Of a DNA stretch of 64,000 nt, positions 9,689 to 18,628 are shown piece after piece. A program made the translations under genes and the position numbers. The number at the start of each line of letters is the position of its first letter. Within the stretch, counting starts at the first letter, position 1. Source of the stretch: Rhodopseudomonas_A palustris_F (lineage in GTDB: Bacteria; Pseudomonadota; Alphaproteobacteria; Rhizobiales; Xanthobacteraceae); the NCBI RefSeq assembly GCF_000013745.1, contig NC_007925.1:3100001-3164000 (forward strand), given 5' to 3'. The notes under the pieces are model-generated. The model had not been told where the DNA came from, searched no databases, and saw nothing but the letters and a program-made list of their open reading frames with translations.

Positions 9689-9762
9689 TTGCCCGGAAGT
9701 GCCGGCTTGTCGCTTCGTCCGGCCCCGAGCAGGTCCGCCGCGGCAAAGCAGAACGTCGTCAT
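9685..9762 (-). CDS. Tiny open frame coupled to DUF3649 gene (possible leader peptide)
   Basis: This 25-residue frame, MTTFCFAAADLLGAGR and on to PALPGK, stops at a TGA overlapping the ATG of the DUF3649 gene (ATGA). A GTG three codons upstream could extend it to 28 residues. It lies between the TonB receptor stop and DUF3649. It has no recognised family. The precise stop/start overlap suggests it may serve translational coupling rather than make a functional protein. Confidence 0.3.
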   Translation of the reverse strand: MTTFCFAAADLLGAGRSDKPALPGK

Positions 9763-9854
9763 GTCAGACACCCCTGATTAACCTCCGACCGAAAACGCCA
9801 CCATGCCCGCGCCGCGCGCGGGCATGGCAAGCCGATGAGAGCCGACGGCTTCGA

Positions 9855-12125
9855 TTAGAAATCGAAAGCCGCGGAGACGATGTAGGTGCGCGGGGCTCCC
9901 ACCGTCACGTAGGTGCCGGTGGTCAGCCAGTAGTCCTTGTCGAACAGGTTCTCGATATTGGCGCGGAAGGTGACGGGCTTGCCGTTGATCGCGGTGGTGT
10001 AGCGCGCGCCGACGTCGACCCGGGTCCAATCCGGGAAGCGCACGGTGTTGGCGGTCGTGAGATAGGAACCCGACGTGTAGATCACGCGACCGTTCAGTGC
10101 GAGCCCGCTCACCCACGGCGTATCCCAGTCGAGCCCGGCGGAGAACGTCTTGTCGGCAACGCCGGCTGCGTCGTTGCCGCGTTGAGCCGGATTGCTCGGA
10201 TTGGTCAGTTCGGGCTTCAGGAAGGTGGCGCTGGCCATGCCGCGCAGGTTCGGCAAAATCAGGCCATAGGCGGAGAATTCCACGCCGCGGTTGCGCTGTT
10301 CGCCATCGTAGGCCAGTTCGTTGGACGCCGTGGTGATCGAACTCGGCCGCTTGATCTGAAACACCGCCGCGGTGGTGGTTATGGTGCCCCAATCGACCTT
10401 TACGCCGGCTTCTTGCTGTTCGGATTTGTACGGCGCGAGCACGGCACCGGTGTTGGCATAGCCGGCGCCGACGATGGTGCCGCGGGTCAGCCCCTCGGCG
10501 TAGTTCGCATAGAGCGAGACGTTCCGCCAAGGCTTGACGACGATGCCGGCGAGCGGCGTTGTCGCGCTGGCGTCGTAGCCGCTGGTCAAGGCGCCGCTGC
10601 TGGTGCTGAAGCTATCCACCTTCACGTCTTGCTGGCGGACGCCGAGGGTCAGTAGCACCGCGTCGTTCAGAAGCGACATCGTGTCGACGATCGCCGCGCT
10701 GGTCAGCGTCGTGTCGGAGGAATGCCGTGGCGCGGTGCGCGTCGCGGCGATCGCCGCCAGCGGCGACGGATTGTAGATGTTGGAGGCCGTCGTGGTTGCA
10801 CCTTGAATGTAGGCGTTGCCGGCTTCCTGGAAGAAACCGGTATAGGCGACGTTGAGCTTATGGCTGATGAAGCCGGTGTCGAATTGCGAGCGGAGTCCCA
10901 CATTGCCGCTGACGGTCTTGGTGTAGGAGTCGTAATAAGTATTGCGGACGGTGAAATTGCCGAGCGCATCGACGGCGGTCGTGGACACCGGGAAGGTCTG
11001 ATTGTTACTGCCTTCGCGATAGCCGACGCCGGCATAGGCGGTCAGCGCGTTGGTTAGATCGTATTCGAGGGCACTCGCGACCGTATTGTCCTTCTGCCGC
11101 AGCGTTGTTCCGGGGTACCAATTGCTTCGCGCATCGGGCGGCGCCGGGATGGCGGTGGCAAGCGCCGACAGGCTGATCTGCGGCCGGAAATTGTCGGTGT
11201 TGTCGTTCTGCGAAAACAAATCCAGCGTCCAGCGCAGGCGATCCCCGCGATAGTCGATCGCCAACGCTCCGAGACCGGACTGCACGTTGCCGTCGTCGAT
11301 CGAGGCCTCGCCGTTGCGTCCGACGCCGTTGAAGCGAACGCCCCACTCCTTGCGGTCGCCGAACCGCTTGCTGGTCTCCAGATGCAGGCCGTAATTGGCG
11401 GTACTCATGAAGAACGGCGTCAGCCGCGCAAAGTCCTGGTCGGTCGCGCGCTTGGTGACGATGTTGATGCCGCCGCCGATGCTGCCGCTCGGCGCGATAC
11501 CGTTGATCAGCGCGCCGGGCCCCTTCAACAGCTCAATCCGTTCGATGACCTCGGCCGGCACACGCTGCGAGGACACCAGCCCGTACAGACCGTTGAAACC
11601 GATGTCGGATGCGGAAACCGCGAACCCGCGAATGATGAAGGTGTCGTCGAACCCGTTGGCGCCGGTGGTGGTCCGCACCGACGAATCGTTGATCAGGGTG
11701 TCCGCCGCGGTGCGCGCCTGCTGATCCTCGATCAATTTCGACGTGTAGTTGACCGCGCTGAAAGGCACGTTCATCACGCTGGTCGAGCCGAGCAGGCCGA
11801 GCGTGCCGCCCTGCGCCACTTGGCCGCCCGCATAGGCGGGCGCCGGCGCGCCGATCGTCCGGGTGGTTCCCATCGTCGGTGGCGCCGTCTGTTCGCGCGC
11901 AGCTTCGGCAGCCGGCGGTGGCGCGACGCGGGCCGCGCGGCGAACCGCGGGCCGCGCGACGGGCTTTGCCTGTTTCGGCGCACGAACCGCGATCTGCGGC
12001 AAGTCCTGCGATGCTGCGGTCTGCGCTGAGCTCTGAGAAGCGCCCGCGCCGAACAAGCCCAACGATACAACGCTTGTCGTCACGCCAACATACCAACGGT
12101 TGTTATTGTTTTTGAAGTAACTCAC
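9855..12125 (-). CDS. TonB-dependent siderophore receptor
   Basis: Outer-membrane gated beta-barrel receptor for a ferric siderophore. The GTG at 12125 was chosen because GGGGG lies 8 bases upstream and the frame then opens with a signal peptide (MSYFKNNNNRWYVGV, hydrophobic core, cleavage near SSAQ). About 756 residues. A possible TonB box (LPQIAVRAP) and an Ala/Pro/Arg linker precede the plug domain, which shows RGFAVSASDIGFNG and ERIELLKGPGALINGIAPSG, typical of siderophore receptors. The C-terminus NLFDKDYWLTTGTYVTVG ends YIVSAAFDF with terminal Phe, as in outer-membrane barrels. It is the first gene of an operon with DUF3649, PepSY and DUF3325. The substrate is unknown. An upstream in-frame ATG at 12428 would add 101 residues that overlap the dctA terminator and is rejected. 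Confidence 0.92.
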   Translation of the reverse strand: MSYFKNNNNRWYVGVTTSVVSLGLFGAGASQSSAQTAASQDLPQIAVRAPKQAKPVARPAVRRAARVAPPPAAEAAREQTAPPTMGTTRTIGAPAPAYAGGQVAQGGTLGLLGSTSVMNVPFSAVNYTSKLIEDQQARTAADTLINDSSVRTTTGANGFDDTFIIRGFAVSASDIGFNGLYGLVSSQRVPAEVIERIELLKGPGALINGIAPSGSIGGGINIVTKRATDQDFARLTPFFMSTANYGLHLETSKRFGDRKEWGVRFNGVGRNGEASIDDGNVQSGLGALAIDYRGDRLRWTLDLFSQNDNTDNFRPQISLSALATAIPAPPDARSNWYPGTTLRQKDNTVASALEYDLTNALTAYAGVGYREGSNNQTFPVSTTAVDALGNFTVRNTYYDSYTKTVSGNVGLRSQFDTGFISHKLNVAYTGFFQEAGNAYIQGATTTASNIYNPSPLAAIAATRTAPRHSSDTTLTSAAIVDTMSLLNDAVLLTLGVRQQDVKVDSFSTSSGALTSGYDASATTPLAGIVVKPWRNVSLYANYAEGLTRGTIVGAGYANTGAVLAPYKSEQQEAGVKVDWGTITTTAAVFQIKRPSSITTASNELAYDGEQRNRGVEFSAYGLILPNLRGMASATFLKPELTNPSNPAQRGNDAAGVADKTFSAGLDWDTPWVSGLALNGRVIYTSGSYLTTANTVRFPDWTRVDVGARYTTAINGKPVTFRANIENLFDKDYWLTTGTYVTVGAPRTYIVSAAFDF

Positions 12126-12496
12126 CAAAGCCCCCAGTTCACCAGTTGGTGTCTGCGTAGGGAAACGACGATGCGGAAGCAACGGTGTCGATTTAGAATT
12201 GCTTGACGTTTGCAAGAGGGGTCGGTCTGCAACTCCTCGCGGCACGATGGATGAAGCTTCAGCATTCGTTGCCGACAACAACGGCACATCACGTCTCGGC
12301 TTGTTACTAACTGTTGCCGCACCACGTCCGCCATGCGAACACGCGCGCAGAGCGTGCACGGTGGCGCGAACGTCAGCTCGTGGACACGGGACGTCGCGGC
12401 GCCCGTAGACAAAAAAACCGCCCGGCACAGCTGGGCGGTTTTCGTTTGATGGAGGATTGCGCGGCCCGCGCTCCGGCGCGCGAGCCGTCGGCCGAC
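12126..12496. other. Intergenic region between TonB receptor and dctA
   Basis: No gene is supported here. It holds the 5' region of the TonB receptor gene (minus strand) and, at its right end, the dctA terminator. An AT-rich stretch, TTTAGAATTGCTTGA at 12192-12206, is discussed as a possible iron-responsive element. Confidence 0.5.
12411..12439 (-). terminator. Rho-independent terminator of dctA
   Basis: A 10-bp stem (ACCGCCCGGC at 12417-12426 with GCTGGGCGGT at 12430-12439) is followed on the minus strand by seven Ts. The opposite side also has a short T run, so it may work in both directions. It lies 58 bases beyond the dctA stop. Confidence 0.85.
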
Positions 12497-13846
12497 TTAG
12501 CCGGTGGTGACCGCGGTCTCGATATCTGACGGATCGATGGTCTTGTTCAGCGCCGCCGCCAGCTTGTCGTGATCGAGTTCATTCTCCCACCACGACACGA
12601 ACACCGTGGCTACGCCGTTGCCGGTGATGTTGGTGAGTGCGCGCACCTCGCTCATGAACTTGTCGACCGAGAACACGATCGCCATGCCGGGCACCAGCGC
12701 CGGGTTGACCACCGACAGCGTCGCGGCGAGCGTGATGAAGCCGGCGCCCGAGACGCCGCTGGCGCCCTTCGAGGTCAGCATCGCCACCAACAGGATGGTG
12801 AGCTGTTCGGTCCAGGTCAGGTCGACGCCGAGCGCTTGCGCGATGAACAGCGTCGCCAGCGTCATGTAGATGTTGGTGCCGTCCAGATTGAACGAATAGC
12901 CGGTCGGAACCACCAGGCCCACCACCGACTTCGAACAGCCGAGCCGCTCCAGCTTCTCCATCAGCTGCGGCAGCGCGCTTTCCGAGGAGCTGGTGCCGAG
13001 CACGATCAGCAATTCATCCTTGATGTACTTCAGGAACTTGAAGATGTTGAAGCCGACGATCTTGGCGATCAGGCCGAGCACCAGCACCACGAACAGCGCC
13101 GCGGTGATGTAGAACACCGCGATCAGGCCGATCAGGTTGCCGAGCGCCGCCGGGCCGAACTTGCCGATGGTGAACGCCATCGCGCCGAACGCGCCGACCG
13201 GCGCCGCCTTCATCACGATGGCGATCACGCCGAACACCGCATGCGAGGCGTCGTCGATGACGTCGCGCAGCCGATGGCCGCGCTCGCCCAGCGTCATCAG
13301 CGCGAAGCCGAACAGGATCGCGAACAGCAGCACCTGCAGGATGTCGCCTTTGGCGAAGGCGCCGACCACGCTGTCGGGAATGATATTGAGCACGAAGTCG
13401 ACCGAATGCTGCGCCTCGGCCTGCTTGACGTATTTGGAAACCGCGGCGGCGTCGCCGGTCGCCCCCAGCCCATGGCCGATCTGCACGACGTTGCCGACGA
13501 CCAGGCCGATCAGCAGCGCGAACGACGACACCACCTCGAAATACAGCAGCGCCTTGACGCCGACCCGGCCGACCTTGCGGGCGTCCTGGATGTGCGCGAT
13601 GCCGGACACCACGGTGCAGAAGATGATCGGCGCGATCACCATCTTGATCAATTTGACGAAGCCGTCGCCGAGCGCCTTGACCCATTCGTTGGTCGCGATA
13701 TGCGGCGACAACCAGCCGAGCAGCACGCCGAGCACGATGGCAACCAGCACTTGCAGATAGAGCAGCTTGTACCAGGGTTTTCTGGCCGCCGGCGGCTTTG
13801 ACTTGGCCGATGGCACGGGCCCGAAACTCTCAGTCAACGCCGACAT
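12497..13846 (-). CDS. dctA: C4-dicarboxylate/proton (sodium) symporter DctA
   Basis: Inner-membrane carrier for succinate, fumarate and malate (DAACS family). Family signatures include GTSSSESALPQLMEKLE and SFNLDGTNIYMTLATLFIAQ, the substrate-binding hairpin and helix 7 region, with SKGASGVSGAGFITLAATL following. The ATG at 13846 (MSALTES) was chosen because GGAGAG lies 7 bases upstream; the ATG two codons earlier is only 1 base from it. 449 residues, normal length. No dctBD two-component genes are adjacent and no sigma-54 site was found upstream. Growth on C4 acids is a main photoheterotrophic mode in this bacterial group. Confidence 0.96.
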   Translation of the reverse strand: MSALTESFGPVPSAKSKPPAARKPWYKLLYLQVLVAIVLGVLLGWLSPHIATNEWVKALGDGFVKLIKMVIAPIIFCTVVSGIAHIQDARKVGRVGVKALLYFEVVSSFALLIGLVVGNVVQIGHGLGATGDAAAVSKYVKQAEAQHSVDFVLNIIPDSVVGAFAKGDILQVLLFAILFGFALMTLGERGHRLRDVIDDASHAVFGVIAIVMKAAPVGAFGAMAFTIGKFGPAALGNLIGLIAVFYITAALFVVLVLGLIAKIVGFNIFKFLKYIKDELLIVLGTSSSESALPQLMEKLERLGCSKSVVGLVVPTGYSFNLDGTNIYMTLATLFIAQALGVDLTWTEQLTILLVAMLTSKGASGVSGAGFITLAATLSVVNPALVPGMAIVFSVDKFMSEVRALTNITGNGVATVFVSWWENELDHDKLAAALNKTIDPSDIETAVTTG

Positions 13847-13882
13847 GGGCATTCTCTCCGGATTGATCCAAGGATGTGCCTG

Positions 13883-14044
13883 TCATTGTTGGACGCTTGC
13901 GCTCCGTCGACCCCAGGCAAGTTCGATCGGCAGAGCGTCACAGAGCGGCGACGACGCCGCGAACAATTCGGATGGCCGGATCAAAGTCGCCAGCGCAGCA
14001 TCATTTCCTTTCGCGCCCGAGGGCGCGGCTGAAACGATCGGCAT
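13883..14044 (-). CDS. Small open frame upstream of dctA, 53 residues, unknown
   Basis: The open frame MPIVSAAPSGAKGNDAAL... ends ...RRSASVQQ. It is preceded by GGAGAA 6 bases before its ATG, a good ribosome-binding site, and ends 37 bases before the dctA ATG on the same strand. No family is recognised and the amino-acid composition (Ala/Ser/Pro rich) is not decisive. It could be a real small protein or a translated leader of dctA, or chance. Confidence 0.3.
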   Translation of the reverse strand: MPIVSAAPSGAKGNDAALATLIRPSELFAASSPLCDALPIELAWGRRSASVQQ

Positions 14045-14123
14045 GGGAATTCTCCGGGAAGGAAATTATCGGTCTCGCTATAGCGGGCAAGCGGGACGCG
14101 GCGCAAGTATCCTATGGCCTAAT

Positions 14124-15344
14124 TCAACCGAGCCGCGAGGCTTGCTGGCCGAGCCAACGGGTGATCCGCGCCACCGCCTCGTGCATGTCGGCGGCCGAGC
14201 GGGCATAGGAGAACCGCACGAAGCTGCGACCGCGAAGCGGATCGAAATCGACCCCGGGGGTCGCGGCAACATGGGCTTCCTGCAGCATGCGCTGGGCGAA
14301 CGCAAAACTATCGTCGGTGAACTTCGAGACGTCCGCATAGAGATAGAAGGCGCCGTCGGCGGGCAGAAAATCGCTCAAGCCGGCTGCCGGCAGACCTGCG
14401 ATCAGGATTTGCCGGTTTTCTTCATAGCCGCGCTTTACCAGTTCCATCTCGGCGCGGCCATCGAACGCCGCCGCCGCCGCGATCTGCGACAGCGTCGGCA
14501 CCGAGATCGCGAGATTTTGCTGCAGCCGCTCGATCGGCCGCACCAAGGCGTCCGGAACCACCATCCAACCGACCCGCCAGCCTGTCATGCAGAAATATTT
14601 CGAGAACGAGTTGATCACGACGGCGTTCGGCGACAATTCCGCGGCGGTCACCGCCGGAAAGGCATAATCGAGCCCATGATAGATCTCGTCGGAGATGAAG
14701 CGGATGCCCTCGCGGTCGGCGACCGCGATCAGGTCGGTCAACGCCTCGCGACTCATCATGGTGCCGGTGGGATTGCCCGGGCTCGCCACCAGCACGCCCT
14801 GCAGCGGCGTCTTGCGGTGCGCTGCGAGCAACGCCTCGCCGGTCAGCGCGTGGCGGGTCTCGCTGTGGGTCTCGATCAGCACCGGCTCGCAGCCGAGCGC
14901 GGTGAGGATGTGGCGATACGGCGGATAGCCCGGCACCGTCACTGCGACACGGTCGCCGGGCTCGAACATCGAAAGGAACGCCAGAATAAAGGCGCCGGAG
15001 GAGCCGGTGGTGACGACGATGCGGGAGGCATCGATCGCACAACCATAGGCCTCGCGATAGTGTCGCGCGATTCGCTCGCGCAATGCGGGAATGCCGAGCG
15101 CCGAGGTGTAGTCGATGCGGCCCTGTTGCAGCGCGGCCTGCGCGGCTTCGATCGCGCTGCGCGGCGCCGCGGCGGCGGGCTGGCCGACCTCGAGATGGAT
15201 CACCTGGCCGCCGGCGGCCTCAATCCGCTCCGCCGCCGCCATCACGTCCATCACCATGAACGGCGGCACGTCGCTGCGCGCGGACGGCGTCAAAACACCT
15301 TCGATAACCCGCCTCGCGCGGTCTGCCCCTGTCGCATCGTGCAT
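14124..15344 (-). CDS. PLP-dependent aminotransferase, class I/II
   Basis: Fold-type I aminotransferase of 406 residues, cytoplasmic. Visible signatures: SPGNPTGT (N191), ISDEIYHGLDY (D219, Y222), the PLP lysine K249 in INSFSKYFCMTGWRVGW, and a C-terminal RFSYARS substrate-carboxylate Arg (about 383). This pattern matches aspartate/aromatic-type aminotransferases of unclear specificity common in Bradyrhizobiaceae. It lies upstream of the small open frame and dctA on the same strand and is divergent from the M48 protease gene. Substrate cannot be assigned from sequence alone. Confidence 0.9.
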   Translation of the reverse strand: MHDATGADRARRVIEGVLTPSARSDVPPFMVMDVMAAAERIEAAGGQVIHLEVGQPAAAAPRSAIEAAQAALQQGRIDYTSALGIPALRERIARHYREAYGCAIDASRIVVTTGSSGAFILAFLSMFEPGDRVAVTVPGYPPYRHILTALGCEPVLIETHSETRHALTGEALLAAHRKTPLQGVLVASPGNPTGTMMSREALTDLIAVADREGIRFISDEIYHGLDYAFPAVTAAELSPNAVVINSFSKYFCMTGWRVGWMVVPDALVRPIERLQQNLAISVPTLSQIAAAAAFDGRAEMELVKRGYEENRQILIAGLPAAGLSDFLPADGAFYLYADVSKFTDDSFAFAQRMLQEAHVAATPGVDFDPLRGRSFVRFSYARSAADMHEAVARITRWLGQQASRLG

Positions 15345-15456
15345 CGAAATCTGCTATCTCCAGCTGTATTCAGCATCGGGGGTCAACCCGGCAGCGCCGC
15401 GCTGCTGCCCCATTCCGGGGCTTGTGAGGGCATATCCCGCAATCGAACCATGGCCA

Positions 15457-16875
15457 ATGATTAAACCACAGCATCCGTCGGCCCGCGCGGCCCTTCATCG
15501 TTCAGGCGTTCGGCTGACCGCGTGGCTGGTCGCCGCGGCGCTGGCGTTGGCGCCGCAGCCATCGCTGGCCCAGCAGGGCAACAACGGCCCAAGGCTGTTG
15601 CGCGACACCGAGATCGAGCAGCTGCTGCGCGACTACACCCGGCCGATCCTGCGCACCGCGGGGCTGGAAAAGCAGAACATCCAGGTCGCGATCATCAACG
15701 ACCCGACCTTCAACGCCTTCGTCGCCGACGGCCGGCGGATCTTCGTCAATTACGGCGCGCTGATGCAGTCGCAAACCCCGAACCAACTGATCGGCGTGCT
15801 GGCGCATGAAACCGGCCATCTCGCCGGCGGCCATCTGTCGAAGCTGCGCGAACAATTGGCGCAGGCGCAAACCCAGATGATCGTGGCGATGATGCTCGGC
15901 GTCGGCGCCATGGTGGCCGGCGCCAAGAGCGGCAGCGAAGGCGCCGCCGGCAATATCGGCATGGCCGCGTTGAGCGCGCCGCAGGAGATGATCCGCCGCA
16001 ACCTGTTGTCGTACCAGCGCCAGCAGGAGGAAAACGCCGACCGCGCCGGGGTCAAATTCCTGACCGCCACCGGGCAATCGCCGAAGGGCATGTACGAGAC
16101 CTTCAAGCGCTTCACCGACGACAGCCTGTTCGCGGCGCGCGGCGCCGACCCTTACGCGCAATCGCATCCGATGCCCGCGGAGCGGGTCCGCGCGCTGGAA
16201 GACCTGGCGCGCTCCAGCCCCTATTGGGACAAGAAGGACGACGCCGCGCTGCAATTGCGCCACGACATGATGCGCGCCAAGACCTCCGGCTTCATGGAGA
16301 AGGCCGACACCGTGTATCGGCGCTATCCGCCGTCCAACGACACCCTGCCGGCGCGCTACGCCCGCGCCATCGCCACCTATCTGCACGGCGACCTGCGCTC
16401 GGCGCTGAGCCAAATCGACGGCCTGATCCAGCAGCAGCCGGCCAATCCGTATTTCTACGAGCTGCGCGGCCAGGCGCTGCTGGAAGGCGGCCGGCCGGCG
16501 GAAGCGGTGGCGCCGCTGCGCAAGGCGGTGGCGATGACGAACGGTGCGCCGTTGATCGCGATGCTGCTCGGCCAGGCGCTGGTCGCCTCCGACAACAAGG
16601 CCACCACCGACGAGGCGATCGGCATCCTGCGCGTGGCGCTGGCGCGCGAAACCGAGGCGCCGCTCGGCTATTCGCAGCTGGCGATGGCCTATGGCCGCAA
16701 GGGCGACTACGCCCAGGCCGACCTCGCCGCCGCGCAGGCCGCGTTCCTGCGCGGCGACGGCAAGACTGCGCGCGAACTCGCCTCCCGCGCCAAGACCCGC
16801 TTCGCGGTCGGCTCGCCCGGCTGGGTCAAGGCCGACGACATCGTCGCCACCAAACCGATGCCGGGACAGAAGTAA
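15457..16875 (+). CDS. M48 family periplasmic metalloprotease with TPR repeats (BepA/YfgC-like)
   Basis: Zinc protease with a role in outer-membrane protein quality control in the BepA family. The start MIKPQHPSAR gives a signal peptide (hydrophobic core about 20-33, cleavage after SLAQQ). Zinc motif HETGH at 117-121, third ligand Glu in EENAD (about 191). The C-terminal half has TPR-like helices (about 270-440) that would contact the LPS-assembly or BAM machinery. 472 residues, near the family norm. It is followed 85 bases later by a DsbA-like thiol oxidoreductase on the same strand; BepA substrates such as LptD need disulfide formation, so the neighbours may be functionally linked (inference). 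Confidence 0.92.
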   Translation: MIKPQHPSARAALHRSGVRLTAWLVAAALALAPQPSLAQQGNNGPRLLRDTEIEQLLRDYTRPILRTAGLEKQNIQVAIINDPTFNAFVADGRRIFVNYGALMQSQTPNQLIGVLAHETGHLAGGHLSKLREQLAQAQTQMIVAMMLGVGAMVAGAKSGSEGAAGNIGMAALSAPQEMIRRNLLSYQRQQEENADRAGVKFLTATGQSPKGMYETFKRFTDDSLFAARGADPYAQSHPMPAERVRALEDLARSSPYWDKKDDAALQLRHDMMRAKTSGFMEKADTVYRRYPPSNDTLPARYARAIATYLHGDLRSALSQIDGLIQQQPANPYFYELRGQALLEGGRPAEAVAPLRKAVAMTNGAPLIAMLLGQALVASDNKATTDEAIGILRVALARETEAPLGYSQLAMAYGRKGDYAQADLAAAQAAFLRGDGKTARELASRAKTRFAVGSPGWVKADDIVATKPMPGQK

Positions 16876-16960
16876 CGCCCCGCTCCACAAATTCCGCGTA
16901 ATCCGGTCGCAGAATCGGCTCCGAGCATTTAAGAACCAGCATTCTCAAAAGGATTTGCCC

Positions 16961-17728
16961 ATGCCGCCGTTTCGCCTGTTCGCCTCCGCCCTGTTCGGGC
17001 TCGCCCTCGCCGCGATGCCGAGCCTCGCATCGGCGCAGGCTTTTACCGACGACCAGCGCGGCCAGATCGAGACCATCGTGCGCAGCTATCTGTTGGCGCA
17101 CCCTGAGGTGCTCGAGGAGGTCTCCGCCGAGCTGAGCAAGCGGCAGGCGATCGCCGAAGCCGAGAAGCACAAGGCGGCGATCGCGCAGAACGCCCAGACC
17201 ATCTTCAATTCGCCGCGCGGCGTCACGCTCGGCAACAAGGACGGCGACGTCTCCTTCGTCGAGTTCTTCGATTACAATTGCGGCTACTGCAAGCGCGCGA
17301 TGATCGACATGCTGGAGCTGATGAAGGACGATCCGAAGCTCAAGGTGGTGCTGAAGGAATTCCCGGTGCTCGGGCCGGGCTCGGTGGAAGCAGCGCAAGT
17401 CGCGGTGGCGGTGCGGATGCAGGACCCCACCGGCAAAAAATATCTCGACTTCCATCAGAAGCTGTTGAACGGCCGCGGCCAGGCCGACAAGGCGCGGTCG
17501 ATGGCCGCCGCCAAGGACGCCGGGCTCGATATGGCGCGGCTGGAAAAGGACATCGCCAGCCCGGAAGTGCGCGCCACCATCGAGGAGAACTTCAAGCTCG
17601 CCGAAGCGATGGGCATGAACGGCACCCCGAGCTATGTGATCGGCAAGCAGGTGGTGGTCGGAGCGGTCGGCCTCGAGGCGCTGAAGGAAAAAATCGGCAT
17701 CGCCCGCTGCGGCAAGGCGACCTGCTGA
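16961..17728 (+). CDS. DsbA-family periplasmic thiol:disulfide oxidoreductase (Com1-like)
   Basis: 255-residue exported thioredoxin-fold protein. The ATG at 16961 has AAAGGA upstream and begins a clear signal peptide (MPPFRLFASALFGLALAAMP, cleavage after ASAQA). An N-terminal helical region (about 30-80) precedes the thioredoxin fold; the active site is CGYC at 107-110 in FFDYNCGYCKR, with the cis-Pro loop GTPSYV near 226. This arrangement is the BdbD/Com1-like class. The C-terminal ARCGKATC adds another cysteine pair. It lies downstream of the M48 protease. Confidence 0.92.
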   Translation: MPPFRLFASALFGLALAAMPSLASAQAFTDDQRGQIETIVRSYLLAHPEVLEEVSAELSKRQAIAEAEKHKAAIAQNAQTIFNSPRGVTLGNKDGDVSFVEFFDYNCGYCKRAMIDMLELMKDDPKLKVVLKEFPVLGPGSVEAAQVAVAVRMQDPTGKKYLDFHQKLLNGRGQADKARSMAAAKDAGLDMARLEKDIASPEVRATIEENFKLAEAMGMNGTPSYVIGKQVVVGAVGLEALKEKIGIARCGKATC

Positions 17729-17833
17729 GCGTCTTATCGTCGGCCGGATAATTTCAGATCTGCCTTTCCCCACCCATGGCGTCGTCCTGAGAGTCTGACC
17801 GAAACAGCAGCGAGCAAAATCAGGATCTCGTCG

Positions 17834-17945
17834 TCATTGCGAACTGAGCGCGGCGCGGTGCGCCGACTGAGAAGCGAAGCAATCCAGGGCCGCATGCGTG
17901 GCGCTGGATTGCTTCGTCGCAAGAGCTCCTCGCAAGACGCGTTAG
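17834..17945. repeat. Palindromic intergenic repeat (GTCATTGCGA / GAAGCAATCCAG family)
   Basis: Inner arms GAAGCAATCCAG (17876-17887) and CTGGATTGCTTC (17904-17915) are perfect complements. The outer parts (GTCATTGCGA near 17834 and TCGCAAGACG near 17930-17940) are also roughly complementary. This resembles REP-type elements common between genes in Bradyrhizobium and Rhodopseudomonas. Confidence 0.7.
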
Positions 17946-17980
17946 CACGTGATTTCATTGATCGCTTTGTCGGTCAGACC

Positions 17981-18040
17981 CTGAGGAGCCCGGCGCAGTG
18001 CGGAGCGCGAAGCCGGCGTCTCGAAGGATGGCCCGGAGCA
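17981..18040. repeat. Degenerate copy of CCTGAGGAGCCCGGC repeat family
   Basis: The stretch beginning CCTGAGGAGCCCGGCGCAG and ending CTCGAAGGATGG closely matches one arm of the complete element at 34884-35016. The matching right arm is not obvious here, so this appears to be a half or decayed copy next to the preceding palindromic repeat. Confidence 0.6.
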
Positions 18041-18129
18041 TCGCTGGGTCAGGAGTCCGCAGCGGGGTCGAGTAGGACGAGGCCGCACCGCGCGTTCGCC
18101 CAGACTGACGCCGGAGCTTTATCCGCTCG

Positions 18130-18360
18130 CTAGTGCGGGGCTTGTTGCTCTAACGGCCGCTCGCTCTCGGAAACCCGCAGACGATCGGCATGCAGCGACC
18201 AGTCCGACAGTCGTTCGATTTCGCAAAACTTACGTTTGGCCAGTTCGGTGGCGTCGCCACTGTTGGCGGCTTCGACCTCCAGCAGGTGTTGGCAGACTTC
18301 GGCGTGATGGCCGTTGTCGCCAAGAATGTCCTTGAAGAATGTCACCATGTAACGAGCCAT
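18130..18360 (-). CDS. Conserved-looking small hypothetical protein (76 residues)
   Basis: The start at 18360 (MARYMVTFFKDILGDNGHHA) was chosen because GGAGG lies 5 bases upstream; a longer version from 18420 lacks such a site. It is soluble and contains CQHLLEVEAANSGDATELAKRKF, then a charged tail. Its register of His/Cys/Glu residues suggests a real small protein. I do not recognise a domain; similar short proteins appear to occur in Bradyrhizobiaceae, but this is from memory. It is isolated from neighbours by repeats. Confidence 0.65.
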   Translation of the reverse strand: MARYMVTFFKDILGDNGHHAEVCQHLLEVEAANSGDATELAKRKFCEIERLSDWSLHADRLRVSESERPLEQQAPH

Positions 18361-18628
18361 GAAACCTCCAGCGTCGCCCCCATTGGTGAAGCAGGCAGAT
18401 GATGCATTAGTCCGGGCCAAACACGAAGCTCGATTTTGACCTTCATCAATGATTCTTTAACACAGCGTCGTTTCCAGGGTTTGGCCTAGCGAGTCGCGTC
18501 CCGCACTGCAGCGCAAAGTGCGGTAGCTCGACTGCGAAACTAACCGCAGCGGAACCTGCGCGGCGGTAGGAACATGATGCGGCCGCTCCAGTTGTTGCTG
18601 GCAGATGCAAACAACGAGGAGGAACTAG

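Noticed and set aside
12126..12428. 101-residue N-terminal extension of the TonB receptor
   Set aside because: It would start next to the dctA terminator and precede the signal peptide; the GTG at 12125 with GGGGG upstream is better.
13853..14123. Sigma-54 promoter upstream of dctA
   Set aside because: No TGGCAC-N5-TTGC match was found on the minus strand, although dctA is sigma-54 dependent in some rhizobia.
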